Position numbers and translations under genes: made by a program. Positions 41,607 to 50,963 of a stretch of 64,000 bases of DNA are shown piece after piece. How positions within the stretch are numbered: the stretch's first letter is position 1; the number at the start of each line of letters is the position of its first letter. Source of the DNA: Acidobacteriota bacterium (GTDB taxonomy: Bacteria; Acidobacteriota; Terriglobia; Terriglobales; SCQP01); assembly GCA_027459505.1 (NCBI GenBank), contig DAIDIE010000029.1:124001-188000 (forward strand), given 5' to 3'. A model generated the notes under the pieces. That model saw nothing but the letters and a program-made list of their open reading frames with translations, ran no database searches and was not told where the DNA came from.

Positions 41607-42536
41607 TCAGGCGGACCCTTTGGGGTGTCCCGCGACAGCCGCCCGGGCCTGCGAGATGGAAATGGGCTTGCGCGATTCCGCAGGGGTGGGTTCCGCCGGG
41701 GCCTGTTCTTGACTGCGTGCAGCGGTTGGGACGGTGGCGGAACTGCCGGTGGCGCCGCTGTCCGATGCTGGCGCTGGCTCAGCGGGCGGCGGCGCGCCGT
41801 TGGGAATGGAAGCGCTGGCGGACGGTGTGTCCGGGGATTCCGGGGCAGCCGCGGCGGTGGCAGTGGCGGCTTGCTCCGCCTGCGCTTGGCGGGCCTTTCT
41901 TTGGGCGCACTCGGCGGCCCACTCCTGGGCACAGAGGCGCTCCTCTTCTTCCGGAGATAGTGGCGGGGGCGTCTGGGCGGCTTGCCGGCTGTACTGCTCC
42001 AGGAACTTGTCGATGCCGCCAAAACGGCGTGGGACGAGCATGGCAAGCAGATGCCGGGAAGCGCGGAGGTCGCCGCGGGAGGCGCTGAAATGCAACGCCA
42101 ACAACGCCCAGGGGCCCAGGCGAACGGCATGGCGGGCGACACGTTCCGACAGCCACTCCATAAACGCGGGATCGTTGGACCAACGGTAATAGGTGGAGGG
42201 GCTAATTTCGGTGCGTTCGCAGACGGCGGTGACGGTGGGAACGGTAGTCCAATGCGGACTGGTCATCTCCTGGAGGAAGCGTTGCTGGGTGGGCGTGGGC
42301 AGAAACTCCCAGACCGGCGCCGGGGAAGGAGGAGGCAGGAACGACTCCCAGCCGAAGGGGCGGGCGGCAAAAGGATTGGGCTGAGGTCCGGCGGCGCCAT
42401 CGACGCCTGCGGGGGCCGCGGCGGAGGCCGGGGCGGAGGCGCGAGGAGGATTGGAGGAGGAGGATGCTGTTGGTTTGTTGGCGATGAGCGGGGAATGGTT
42501 GTGGTGATGCTTTTTGCGTTTGCGAGATTTCGGCAT
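41607..42536 (-). CDS. HTH protein, terminase-small-subunit-like, with low-complexity flanks
   Basis: TVPTVTAVCERTEISPSTYYRWSNDPAFMEWLSERVARHAVRLGPWALLALHFSASRGDLRASRHLLAML; Pro/Ala/Ser-rich N- and C-termini. Confidence 0.6.
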   Translation of the reverse strand: MPKSRKRKKHHHNHSPLIANKPTASSSSNPPRASAPASAAAPAGVDGAAGPQPNPFAARPFGWESFLPPPSPAPVWEFLPTPTQQRFLQEMTSPHWTTVPTVTAVCERTEISPSTYYRWSNDPAFMEWLSERVARHAVRLGPWALLALHFSASRGDLRASRHLLAMLVPRRFGGIDKFLEQYSRQAAQTPPPLSPEEEERLCAQEWAAECAQRKARQAQAEQAATATAAAAPESPDTPSASASIPNGAPPPAEPAPASDSGATGSSATVPTAARSQEQAPAEPTPAESRKPISISQARAAVAGHPKGSA

Positions 42537-42801
42537 GGGAGATGCTCCTGGGCGCGGGACTGGCCAGCGCCGACAAAGCAATGGTGGAGTGAGAGAGGGG
42601 CGATGTCGATTCCCACAAATGGGGGAGGGTTACCGAGGGGCGGGGTTGTCACAATTTCGTGACAATGTTGAAACGATAACGTGTTGAAACAATAGCGTGG
42701 CCGGCGTGGCTCCGCCACGGGGAGTTTCTATCGGAGCGGCCCACCAGCGGTTGAACCGCTGGCTACTATCCGCAGGTGTGGCTCCGCGACACTGGGGGGA
42801 G
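42404..42801 (+). repeat. ~390-bp direct repeat, left copy
   Basis: Near-identical to 49893-50276, covering the HTH gene 5' end and its upstream palindromic region. Confidence 0.93.
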
Positions 42802-43001
42802 CGGGGGTGATCCATGCAGACAGATGGTTGTCGACTCACGCATGCCTGCTGTGCACCGGGGAAAGTCGTTGCCTCGCAGGGTGCCCCGCAGCCCGTCGCC
42901 ATTGAAATGAGTTCTGTTGTCGCGTCGAAGTGAACGCAACGGAATCAAGGGGAGTTGAGCATTCGCCATCCAATGGCAGGCTGGGGCGCAGATCACGTCC
43001 A

Positions 43002-44120
43002 TCAGGCGAGACGTTTCCGGAAGAGATTGCCGGCCACGATCATCGAGAACAGCCCAATTGTGATGAGGGGCCAGTATTGCGGCCAGAAGAGGGCTATGCC
43101 ACCACCTTCCAGAAAGCTGCCCCGCAGGACGATCAGAAAATATCGCAACGGATCGAGCAGCGTAATGTACTGCACGGCCTGAGGCATGTTCGCAATCGGG
43201 GTTGCGAAACCCGAGAGAACGATGGCGGGCACCATGAAAAGAAAGACGCCCAGCAGCCCCTGTTGCTGAGTAACGGCCAGGGATGAAATCATCAACCCAA
43301 TGCCAACCGAGGCGAACAGGAAGCAGAGCAAACCGATGTAGAGGGCAATCAGGCTCCCCGTGAAGGGGACATGAAACCAGAAGATCGCCATCAAGATAAT
43401 CAGCGTTCCTTCCGCCGTTCCAACCAAGAAACCTGGCAAGGCCTTTCCCAGCAGAATCTCCGCCGGAGGCATGGGGGTTACGAGGAGCTGGTCGAAGGTT
43501 CCCATTTCGCGCTCCCGCGCCACGGAGAGGCCCGTGGTGAGCATGCCGACCAGAAGCGTGAGGATGCCGCAAATGCCAGGAACGATGAACCAGCGGGAAT
43601 CGAGGTTGGGATTGAACCAGGCTCGATCCAATAGCACGGCGGGCGGCGGCCTCATTCCGTGCTGCGCCACTTGCGCCTGGTTGAACCGAGCCACGATGGA
43701 TTCCACGTATCCCATGGCAATGGCGGCGGTGTTCGAGTCTCTCCCATCCAGAACGATCTGGACGTGCGCCGGCCGCCCACGCTCCAGGTCCGCGCTGAAG
43801 TTCGGTCCGATATCCATCGCCATCAATGCCGACTTGTCATTGATGGATTGCTCGATCGCTCTCTGGTCGTGGACGAAGCGCACCAGATCGAAACTGGGCG
43901 CACCGGCAAAGCGCGCGACCAGCTTTCGCGAGAGTTGCCCCTGGTCCTGGTTGTAAACGACAAAGGGGACGTGCTTCAGTTCGAAGGTCGCCGCATAGCC
44001 AAACACGATGAGCTGGATGATGGGCGGACCGATGAGAACGGCGCGGCTGGCGGGGTCGCGCAGCAGGGCTAGCAGTTCCTTCACCACAAGCGCCAAAACG
44101 CGCGGAATTGTCGCTCGCAT
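43002..44120 (-). CDS. ABC-2 type permease (YbhR/YhhJ-like)
   Basis: MRATIPRVLALVVKELLALLRDPASRAVLIGPPIIQLIVFGYAATFE; six TM pattern. Confidence 0.9.
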   Translation of the reverse strand: MRATIPRVLALVVKELLALLRDPASRAVLIGPPIIQLIVFGYAATFELKHVPFVVYNQDQGQLSRKLVARFAGAPSFDLVRFVHDQRAIEQSINDKSALMAMDIGPNFSADLERGRPAHVQIVLDGRDSNTAAIAMGYVESIVARFNQAQVAQHGMRPPPAVLLDRAWFNPNLDSRWFIVPGICGILTLLVGMLTTGLSVAREREMGTFDQLLVTPMPPAEILLGKALPGFLVGTAEGTLIILMAIFWFHVPFTGSLIALYIGLLCFLFASVGIGLMISSLAVTQQQGLLGVFLFMVPAIVLSGFATPIANMPQAVQYITLLDPLRYFLIVLRGSFLEGGGIALFWPQYWPLITIGLFSMIVAGNLFRKRLA

Positions 44121-45235
44121 CAGTCCAACCTCTTGCGAAACCGCAGTGCGGACAGGCCCAGAAAGACGATCCCGAGGACGATCAGGCCCAGAAGGTTGGG
44201 CAGAATGACGGACCAGAGATCGCCGGCAAGAAACGAGGTTTGCAGCGCGGCGACAAAGTAGCGCGCGGCGACAATGTGCGTCAGGATCCGAATCGCCCGC
44301 GGCATCGAGCGGATGTCGAACAGAAATCCGGAGAGGATGAAGGCGGGAAGGAAGGTAGCGACGATCGCCACCATGGCGGCCACGAACTGACTGCGCGCCA
44401 GCACGGAGATCGCCAATCCCATCCCCAGAGCGGTAAGCAGAAAGAGCGCGGTCGTTGCAACGAGGACGGCCAACGAACCGCGCAGTGGAACATGGAACAG
44501 GAAGACCGCCATCGCTGTCGCCAGCATCATGCCGCCCATTCCCATGACGAAATAGGGAACCAGCTTCCCCACCAGGACTTCGGTCTTCGCTACCGGTGTG
44601 ACCATGATGCCTTCCATGGTGCCGCGCTCCCATTCCCGCGCCACCACCAGCGCCGTCAGCAGAGCTCCGATGAGCGTCATGATGATGGCAATGAGTCCCG
44701 GGATCAGATAATCGCGGCTAGTAAGGGCCGGGTTGAACCAGATACGCACATCCACGGCGACGGGAAGGGCGAGCGGCTGCCCCTGCAGCGCCGCCTGCCG
44801 TTGCAACCAGTTCTGCCAGGTTCCGTTCACGTAGTTCTGAACGATGCGCGCCTGATTGGCATCGACACCGTTGACGGTGAGGTGAATCGGAGCCTCACCG
44901 GAACTCAGAAACCGCCGCGAGAAGTCGCTGCGCAGCCAGAGGATCGCCTGCACGCGGCCTTGCATCATGGCCCGCTCCGCGGATGCCCGATCGGCATAGC
45001 GCGCCGGATGGAACCAGGGTGAATGGGCGAGTTCTCCGAGAAAGGACGCGGTCAGATACGTCGGCCGATCCACCACCTCGGCAACCGGAACGCGGCGCGC
45101 ATCGAGCGAAACGCCATATCCAAAAATCAGCAGCAGAACCAGAGGCAGCACGAAAGCGATGGCGATGCTCGAAGGATCGCGAACGATTTCATACACCTCC
45201 TTGCGCATAAGGCCGGTGACGCGCATCCGGTTCAT
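44120..45235 (-). CDS. ABC-2 type permease (YbhS-like)
   Basis: MNRMRVTGLMRKEVYEIVRDPSSIAIAFVLPLVLLLIFGYGVSLDA; WERGTMEGIMVTPVAKTEVLVGKLVPYF. Confidence 0.9.
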   Translation of the reverse strand: MNRMRVTGLMRKEVYEIVRDPSSIAIAFVLPLVLLLIFGYGVSLDARRVPVAEVVDRPTYLTASFLGELAHSPWFHPARYADRASAERAMMQGRVQAILWLRSDFSRRFLSSGEAPIHLTVNGVDANQARIVQNYVNGTWQNWLQRQAALQGQPLALPVAVDVRIWFNPALTSRDYLIPGLIAIIMTLIGALLTALVVAREWERGTMEGIMVTPVAKTEVLVGKLVPYFVMGMGGMMLATAMAVFLFHVPLRGSLAVLVATTALFLLTALGMGLAISVLARSQFVAAMVAIVATFLPAFILSGFLFDIRSMPRAIRILTHIVAARYFVAALQTSFLAGDLWSVILPNLLGLIVLGIVFLGLSALRFRKRLD

Positions 45236-46965
45236 GACGCCCTCCGGCTGACGTGCTCGTGTTCTTCGATCAGGGAGATGAAGGCGTCTTCCATGCTTGG
45301 GTTGGGTCGATCGGCGCGGCGAACCCTTCCCTTGATCTCGGTGGGAGAACCTTCCGCGAGCACCTCGCCCAGCGACATCAGGACCAGCCGGTCGCAGTAC
45401 TCCGCCTCCTCCATGAAATGCGTGGTCACCAGGCAAGTCGTGCCGCCTTGCGCGAGCGCGTTGACGCGCGCCCAGAACTCCCGCCGCGCCAGCGGATCGA
45501 CCCCCGAGGTCGGCTCATCGAGAAAGAGGATGCTCGGCTCGTGCATCAAAGCGCAGGCCAGAGCGAGGCGCTGCTTGTAACCAAGGGGCAGATCGGCGGC
45601 GTTGACGGCGATGTAGTCTTTGAGTTCGAGTTCTTCGAGCGCCCACCCGATTCGATCTCGCTTGCGGCGCCTGTGAAGGCCGTAAACGGTTGCGAAGAAG
45701 GACAGATTCTGTTGGACGCTCAGAGCGCCGTAGAGGGAGAACTTTTGAGAGACGTAACCGATGCGGGCCCGCGCCGCCGCTTCGCCGGTGCGCAGATCGG
45801 CGCCGGCCACGCGCAAGGTTCCCGAGGAGGCCGGCAGCAATCCGCAGAGCATGCGGAAGGTTGTGGACTTCCCGGCGCCGTTGGCGCCGAGCAGTCCGAA
45901 GATCTCGCCCTTGTGAACCGAAAAGCTAACGTCCTTCACGGCCGCAAAAGAGCCGAAGTAACGGTAAAGACTCTTCACTTCAACCACCGCGGCGTCATGG
46001 GCGGCGGCCTTAGCGGCCGGAGGTAGGGGAATGGAACGATGCGGATTGCGATTGAAAAGCAGACTGACAAACGCATCTTCCAGCCGAGCCGGCACAGGCT
46101 TTAATTGCCCCTGGACTGCCGGATCCGGCGGCAGCGGCAGCGGGTCTAGGGTCTTTATGACGATGCGCAGTCCATCTCCCTGGATCGCCGTGTCCACCAC
46201 GTCCGGCAGCCGCGCCACCTGAGACTGCAGCGCGCGCGGTGTCATCGCGGCTTCTTGGAGAAGGAAGGAATGGCCTTGCATGGGAGCGACGAGGTCCGCA
46301 GGGCTTCCTTGCGCGAGAATCTCTCCTTCGTGCAGAAGAAGGACATGGTCGCATCGCTCCGCTTCATCCATGTAGGCCGTGCTCAAGAGCACGGTCACCT
46401 TTTCGTGAATCACTTGCCGATGAATGATGCTCCACAACTCCCTGCGCGAGATTGGGTCCACGCCGACGCTGGCCTCATCGAGAAGCAGCACCTTCGGAGG
46501 ATGAATGAGGGTGCATGCCAAGCCGAGTTTCTGCTTCATTCCACCGGAGAGTTTTCCGGCCCGGCGCGCGCGAAAGGGACCGAGCGCCGTCATGGTGAGC
46601 AACTCGTCGAAGCGCGGCTTGCGCCTGTCTTCCGGGATGTTGTGCAGATCGGCGAAGAGGGTGAGGTTTTCTTCAACCGTGAGATTTTCATACAGACCGA
46701 AGCGTTGCGGCATGTAGCCGATTTGGGCCTGGAGGGGCAAGGCTTCTTCCGGCAGCGCATGACCGAGCACCTGAAGCGCCCCCGCGTCGGGCTGAAGGAT
46801 GCCGGCAAGCAGGCGAAGAAGCGTTGTCTTGCCCGCTCCGTCCGGACCGATGAGCGCGGTCATGCTGCCTTCGGCGATCTCGAAGCGGACATTCTTCAGC
46901 GCATCCTTGCGGCTGGTCCCCTTGCCGAAGGATTTGCGGAGATTGTTGACGGCGATCGCGCTCAT
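45232..46965 (-). CDS. Tandem ABC ATPase (YbhF-like)
   Basis: Two complete NBDs: GPDGAGKTTLLRLL...LSGGMKQKLGLACTL...LLLDEASVGVD and GANGAGKSTTFRML...LPLGYKQRLALACAL...LFLDEPTSGVD. Confidence 0.94.
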   Translation of the reverse strand: MSAIAVNNLRKSFGKGTSRKDALKNVRFEIAEGSMTALIGPDGAGKTTLLRLLAGILQPDAGALQVLGHALPEEALPLQAQIGYMPQRFGLYENLTVEENLTLFADLHNIPEDRRKPRFDELLTMTALGPFRARRAGKLSGGMKQKLGLACTLIHPPKVLLLDEASVGVDPISRRELWSIIHRQVIHEKVTVLLSTAYMDEAERCDHVLLLHEGEILAQGSPADLVAPMQGHSFLLQEAAMTPRALQSQVARLPDVVDTAIQGDGLRIVIKTLDPLPLPPDPAVQGQLKPVPARLEDAFVSLLFNRNPHRSIPLPPAAKAAAHDAAVVEVKSLYRYFGSFAAVKDVSFSVHKGEIFGLLGANGAGKSTTFRMLCGLLPASSGTLRVAGADLRTGEAAARARIGYVSQKFSLYGALSVQQNLSFFATVYGLHRRRKRDRIGWALEELELKDYIAVNAADLPLGYKQRLALACALMHEPSILFLDEPTSGVDPLARREFWARVNALAQGGTTCLVTTHFMEEAEYCDRLVLMSLGEVLAEGSPTEIKGRVRRADRPNPSMEDAFISLIEEHEHVSRRAS

Positions 46966-46966
46966 C

Positions 46967-48049
46967 TCACTTTCCCTCGCAGGGATGGGCTTCGATTCCG
47001 CCGGCGGGGTTGTTGCCGAGGGGAACGATCACCGTGGCCGGCATGCCCAGGCGGAGTCGATGATCGGAATTGCAGGCATACACGCGCACCCGATAGACAA
47101 GCTGCGAGCGCAATTCCGTGGTTTCTACATTTTTAGGCGTGAATTCCGATACTGGTGAGATAAACCCAACCCATCCGGGAAAGCGCCGGCCTGGAAAGCT
47201 GTCCACTTCAATCCATGCGCGCATGCCCAGGGCGACTTTGCCCATCTGCGGTTCTGGCAGATAGGCTCGCACCCAGAGAGGATTGTCGAGAGCCAGGGTG
47301 AAGACCGGTGTCTGCGGGCTCGCCATATCCCCAGGCTCCAGAATTCTGTTCTGGATGACGCCCTCGGCGGGAGCATAGAGCTGGGTGTCCGCCAACTGCT
47401 TTTGTGCCAAGGCGAGCGCCGCCCGATCGGCCTTGAGCGTCGCCTCCGCCGCGGCGATGTCTTCCTTGCGTGGGCCGATCACGGCCAGTTGCAGGGCTTG
47501 CCGTCTGGCGGCAAGAATTTGCTCGGTGGCGGCAAGATCGGCCTTCTGCGCCAAGTAGGAGCGCTCTGCATCGTCCCGAACCTGTAACGAGACGTACTGC
47601 CGCTTGGCCAGGGTCCGCTGCCGGTGAAAAAGCAATTCTGCATTTTTCGCGTTGGCCCGCGCGGCGGCCACATTGGCTGAGGCCGCGGCTACGTCCGCGC
47701 GCGCCTCAGCGATCTCTTCCGGCCGGCTCCCGGCGCGCAGCCTCGCTACAACCTGCCGCTGTGCCGCCACAAGCGCCCGATCCCGCGCGACGGCATCGGA
47801 AAAGCGCTGCTGAGCCAACTGGCCGAGCAGTTGCCCGGCGTGAACCACGCTGCCTTCATCCACCAACAGCTTGTCAATGCGTTCATTGTCGTTGAAGGCG
47901 ATCTGCACCTGGCGAATGTCGACATTGCCATAGATTGTGACGCTGTCGGCTGGCGCGTTCTTCCGGTGAAGCCCGCGCCAGGCGAAGAAGCCCGCGGCAA
48001 CGAGGATCGCCAGTGCCAGGATGGAAATGCGCTTTCTGACCGAAATCAT
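46967..48049 (-). CDS. HlyD-family membrane fusion protein
   Basis: N-terminal TM, VDEGSVVHAGQLLGQL, coiled-coil, YAPAEGVIQNRILEPGDMASPQTPVFTLA. Confidence 0.9.
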   Translation of the reverse strand: MISVRKRISILALAILVAAGFFAWRGLHRKNAPADSVTIYGNVDIRQVQIAFNDNERIDKLLVDEGSVVHAGQLLGQLAQQRFSDAVARDRALVAAQRQVVARLRAGSRPEEIAEARADVAAASANVAAARANAKNAELLFHRQRTLAKRQYVSLQVRDDAERSYLAQKADLAATEQILAARRQALQLAVIGPRKEDIAAAEATLKADRAALALAQKQLADTQLYAPAEGVIQNRILEPGDMASPQTPVFTLALDNPLWVRAYLPEPQMGKVALGMRAWIEVDSFPGRRFPGWVGFISPVSEFTPKNVETTELRSQLVYRVRVYACNSDHRLRLGMPATVIVPLGNNPAGGIEAHPCEGK

Positions 48050-48069
48050 AAGGACTCCCGCGTGCCTGT

Positions 48070-49446
48070 TCAATTCGAGGTGCTGCCATCGAGCAAAGAG
48101 TTGATGCTCTCAATGTCGAGAGGGGTCAATACCCCCGCTGCCGCCTTGAGCTGCGTTCTAGCCACCAGTTGCGTGTAGAGAGCCAGATAGTAGTTGCGCT
48201 GCGCCGCCGCGTAGTTCGTAGTCGCCGTCAGCAGATCGACGATCGACCGGCTCCCAATCTCGTAGCCCTTGCGGGTGCCCGCGAGCGCTACCTTCGCGGA
48301 GGCGACCGATTGCCGCGCCGCCCGATACTGAGCGACGCTGTTTTGCAGATCGAGGAACGCCGTCTGCGTAGCGAGCTTGATCCGGTCTCGCGTATTCGCC
48401 ACATTCTCCCGGCTTGCCCGGGCCAGCGCCTGGGCCTGGCGAATGCTCGCGCGCGTGCGTCCGCCCTCGAAGACGGGAATGGAAAGGTTCAGCGCCGCGC
48501 CCGCCTGATCGATCGCAACCGGCGGTATCAACGCTCCCGCCGCATGTTGTCCGACTCCGCTGAGGGTCAGGGTTGGCCAGCGCGCTCGCTCGGCATACCG
48601 AACCTGTTGTTCGGAAACATGCAGGGTCGCCTTGGCCTGACGCAGGAGAGGCTGGTTCTTTAGGGCGGCGGCAACCCAGGCGTCCGCGGTATCCGGCTGG
48701 GGACCGATTGCTTTGAGACTCGTTACATCCCGCAGGGTCCCGATGGGATTGTGGGTGAGGCGCGCTAACTGGTTCCTGGCCACCGCAACCGCATTCCTTG
48801 CCTCGATCCAATCGGCTTTCGCGGCGTCTAGCTGCGCCTGCGCTTCCTGGACGCTGATGATGTCGCCGGTCCCAACTTTCAGCCTGGCATTCGTCTGGTC
48901 ATAGATACGATGGAGCAGATCGACCTGCCGATGGGCGACTCGCTCGTTCGCCCCTGCCTGGAGCACACCGAAATAAGCCTGCGTGACCTCCAGCGCAACC
49001 ACCTGTTGCGCATAGGCCAGGGCCGCCTCACTAGCCTGAATCCTGCTATCCGCCTGCTTCAGGGCTACGAGGCTCCGACCGTCGAACAGAGCTTCGGTGA
49101 GACTGGCGCTGAAAACATCGGAGTGATAACCGGTGGAGATGGACTGAGCGCCGAAGCCAGTTACACGTGCCGTATTCACGCCCCCACTGGCAAACGCGTT
49201 GAGATGAGGCAGGAGCGCCGCGCGCGCCAGTGGCTTGCGAGCCAGCGCCGCGTCCAGCTGCGCGCGGGACTGGGCAATCATCGGCGAGGAATGCGCCGCC
49301 TGCCGGTAGGCGGTTGCCAGATCCTCCACCGTTGTCTGCGCCGCGGCCGGCGCCGCGATCCACAACATCGCGAGCGGAACCAACGAGAACGCCCAGGTCA
49401 AGCGCCTGAATAGGGTCGCTCTTCTCCGTTTCGACTGGATCTTCAT
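48070..49446 (-). CDS. TolC-family outer membrane efflux protein
   Basis: Signal peptide; two OEP repeats (ALAYAQQVVALEVTQAYFGVLQA; TRDRIKLATQTAFLDLQNSVAQYRAARQSV). Confidence 0.92.
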   Translation of the reverse strand: MKIQSKRRRATLFRRLTWAFSLVPLAMLWIAAPAAAQTTVEDLATAYRQAAHSSPMIAQSRAQLDAALARKPLARAALLPHLNAFASGGVNTARVTGFGAQSISTGYHSDVFSASLTEALFDGRSLVALKQADSRIQASEAALAYAQQVVALEVTQAYFGVLQAGANERVAHRQVDLLHRIYDQTNARLKVGTGDIISVQEAQAQLDAAKADWIEARNAVAVARNQLARLTHNPIGTLRDVTSLKAIGPQPDTADAWVAAALKNQPLLRQAKATLHVSEQQVRYAERARWPTLTLSGVGQHAAGALIPPVAIDQAGAALNLSIPVFEGGRTRASIRQAQALARASRENVANTRDRIKLATQTAFLDLQNSVAQYRAARQSVASAKVALAGTRKGYEIGSRSIVDLLTATTNYAAAQRNYYLALYTQLVARTQLKAAAGVLTPLDIESINSLLDGSTSN

Positions 49447-49449
49447 TGC

Positions 49450-49749
49450 TTACCTCGAACGTTCTTTCAAAACCTGTGTCGCGCAAGTGAAGAAGTTGCA
49501 CACGCAGGGCGTGATCAGCCGGTAATACACGGTGGTCTTCTCGCGGCGGTCTTCGACGATTCCATGTGCGCGTAACAATGCCAGGTGCTTGGAGACGGTC
49601 GACAGATCGCTGCCAACGAGTTCCCGGAGGTCTCCAACCGAACACTCGCCATGGCTAAGCCGGTCTACAATCAGCAGCCGAGACTCGTGAGCAAGGGCTT
49701 TCAGCATCCTCGCCTGTTCCGCAAACGCGTGCCGCTTGTCCTTTGCCAT
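49450..49749 (-). CDS. ArsR-family transcriptional regulator
   Basis: RMLKALAHESRLLIVDRLSHGECSVGDLRELVGSDLSTVSKHLALLRAHGIVEDRREKTTVYYRL; C-terminal CVCNFFTC. Confidence 0.93.
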   Translation of the reverse strand: MAKDKRHAFAEQARMLKALAHESRLLIVDRLSHGECSVGDLRELVGSDLSTVSKHLALLRAHGIVEDRREKTTVYYRLITPCVCNFFTCATQVLKERSR

Positions 49750-49760
49750 GGTGTTTCCTT

Positions 49761-49770
49761 ATTGGCCAAT
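49761..49770. promoter_or_regulatory. Palindrome ATTGGCCAAT upstream of arsR, possible operator
   Basis: 10-bp palindrome 11 bp upstream of the arsR start codon. Confidence 0.35.
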
Positions 49771-49829
49771 TAGTCATCTATTTGCCGCCGCAGTCAGTGA
49801 TCGCCAGCACATGTCCCCATCACTGCCGT

Positions 49830-50024
49830 CTAAAGTGGCGGGAATCGGGTTGGATCGGTAGTGAAAACGCTGTGGAAAGCGGGGGCGTAGAAGCCTGCGT
49901 GGGCCGCGGCGGCGGCCGGAGCGGAGACGCGAGGAGGATTGGAGGAGGAGGATGCTGTTGGTTTGTTGGCGATGAGCGGGGAATGGTTGTGGTGATGCTT
50001 TTTGCGTTTGCGAGATTTCGGCAT
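49830..50024 (-). pseudogene. Truncated duplicate of the HTH gene 5' end
   Basis: MPKSRKRKKHHHNHSPLIANKPTASSSSNPPR identical to the N-terminus of the 41607-42536 protein, then diverges and stops. Confidence 0.8.
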
Positions 50025-50276
50025 GGGAGATGCTCCTGGGCGCGGGCGGGACTGGCCAGAGCCGATAAAGCAATGGTGGAGTGAGAGAGGGGCGATGTCG
50101 ATTCCCACAAATGGGGAGGGTTACCGAGGGGCGGCGTTGTCACAATTTCGTGACAATGTTGAAACAATAACGTGGCCGGCGTGGCTCCGCCACGCGGGGT
50201 TGCTATCGGAGCGGCCCACCAGCGGTTTCACCGCTGGCTACTATCCGCAGGTGTCGCTCCGCGACACTGGGGGGGA
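49893..50276 (+). repeat. ~390-bp direct repeat, right copy
   Basis: See left copy at 42404-42801. Confidence 0.93.
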
Positions 50277-50465
50277 GTGGCGTAGCGGGGGGAGGCGAGG
50301 GATTACACGTGTATTAGGCGGCTGAGCCGTGCGGGTGAGCGCCCTTACCCGCATTTTAGAGAGGGCGAACCCGAAAAGGGCCATGTCCGCAACACGTTTC
50401 CTTGCGAGAAACAAGAGAGGATGGGGGAAGAGGATGGGGAAGCTTGTGCCGTGCGAATCTGGCAA

Positions 50466-50963
50466 TTACGCTGGGCTTCGCTTGCGGCCGGTTGCCGCCG
50501 GCTCGACATCCAGATCGCCGAGGATGCGTCTGGCCACCATGCTGGTGGCGGCGGCGACCGCGGCCGACAGGGTTTGGCCGGGCGCAAAGCTTTGGCCTTC
50601 AATCCCGTAGACAATCACGTGCGCCGGCAGTTCTCCCAGGGTTCGCGCCAGTTCAATCGCCGAAGCGACGCCGAAGGCGTGACTGGAGAAGAGCACAAAG
50701 TTTTTGGGAAGACACTGGCTGCCCGCCTCCAAACGGTGCAGGGTCCCCACTTCGGCGCCGGAACGGACCGCGTCGATAAGGATCACCGTCTCGTAGCCCC
50801 GCCAGGCTTCCATCAGGGCGGCGCCTTCGCCGCTCAATTCAATCAGCTCCACTGCAGCGGGAAGAGCCCAGTTCCGCAGCTCACTGATCACCGCTTGCCC
50901 GGCGCCATCATCGCCCCGAAACCGGTTGCCGACGCCCGCAACCAGCACCTTGGCGGAATTCAT
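50466..50963 (-). CDS. Hydrogenase maturation protease
   Basis: [51 protein letters not shown]. Confidence 0.88.
   Translation of the reverse strand: MNSAKVLVAGVGNRFRGDDGAGQAVISELRNWALPAAVELIELSGEGAALMEAWRGYETVILIDAVRSGAEVGTLHRLEAGSQCLPKNFVLFSSHAFGVASAIELARTLGELPAHVIVYGIEGQSFAPGQTLSAAVAAATSMVARRILGDLDVEPAATGRKRSPA

Noticed and set aside
41444-42142. Overlapping Pro/Arg-rich ORFs around the HTH gene
   Set aside because: Alternative frames of a low-complexity Pro/Ala-rich coding segment
44121-44633. N-terminal extension of the 43002-44633 ORF
   Set aside because: Reads through the upstream permease gene; real start is MRATIPRVLALVVKELL at 44120
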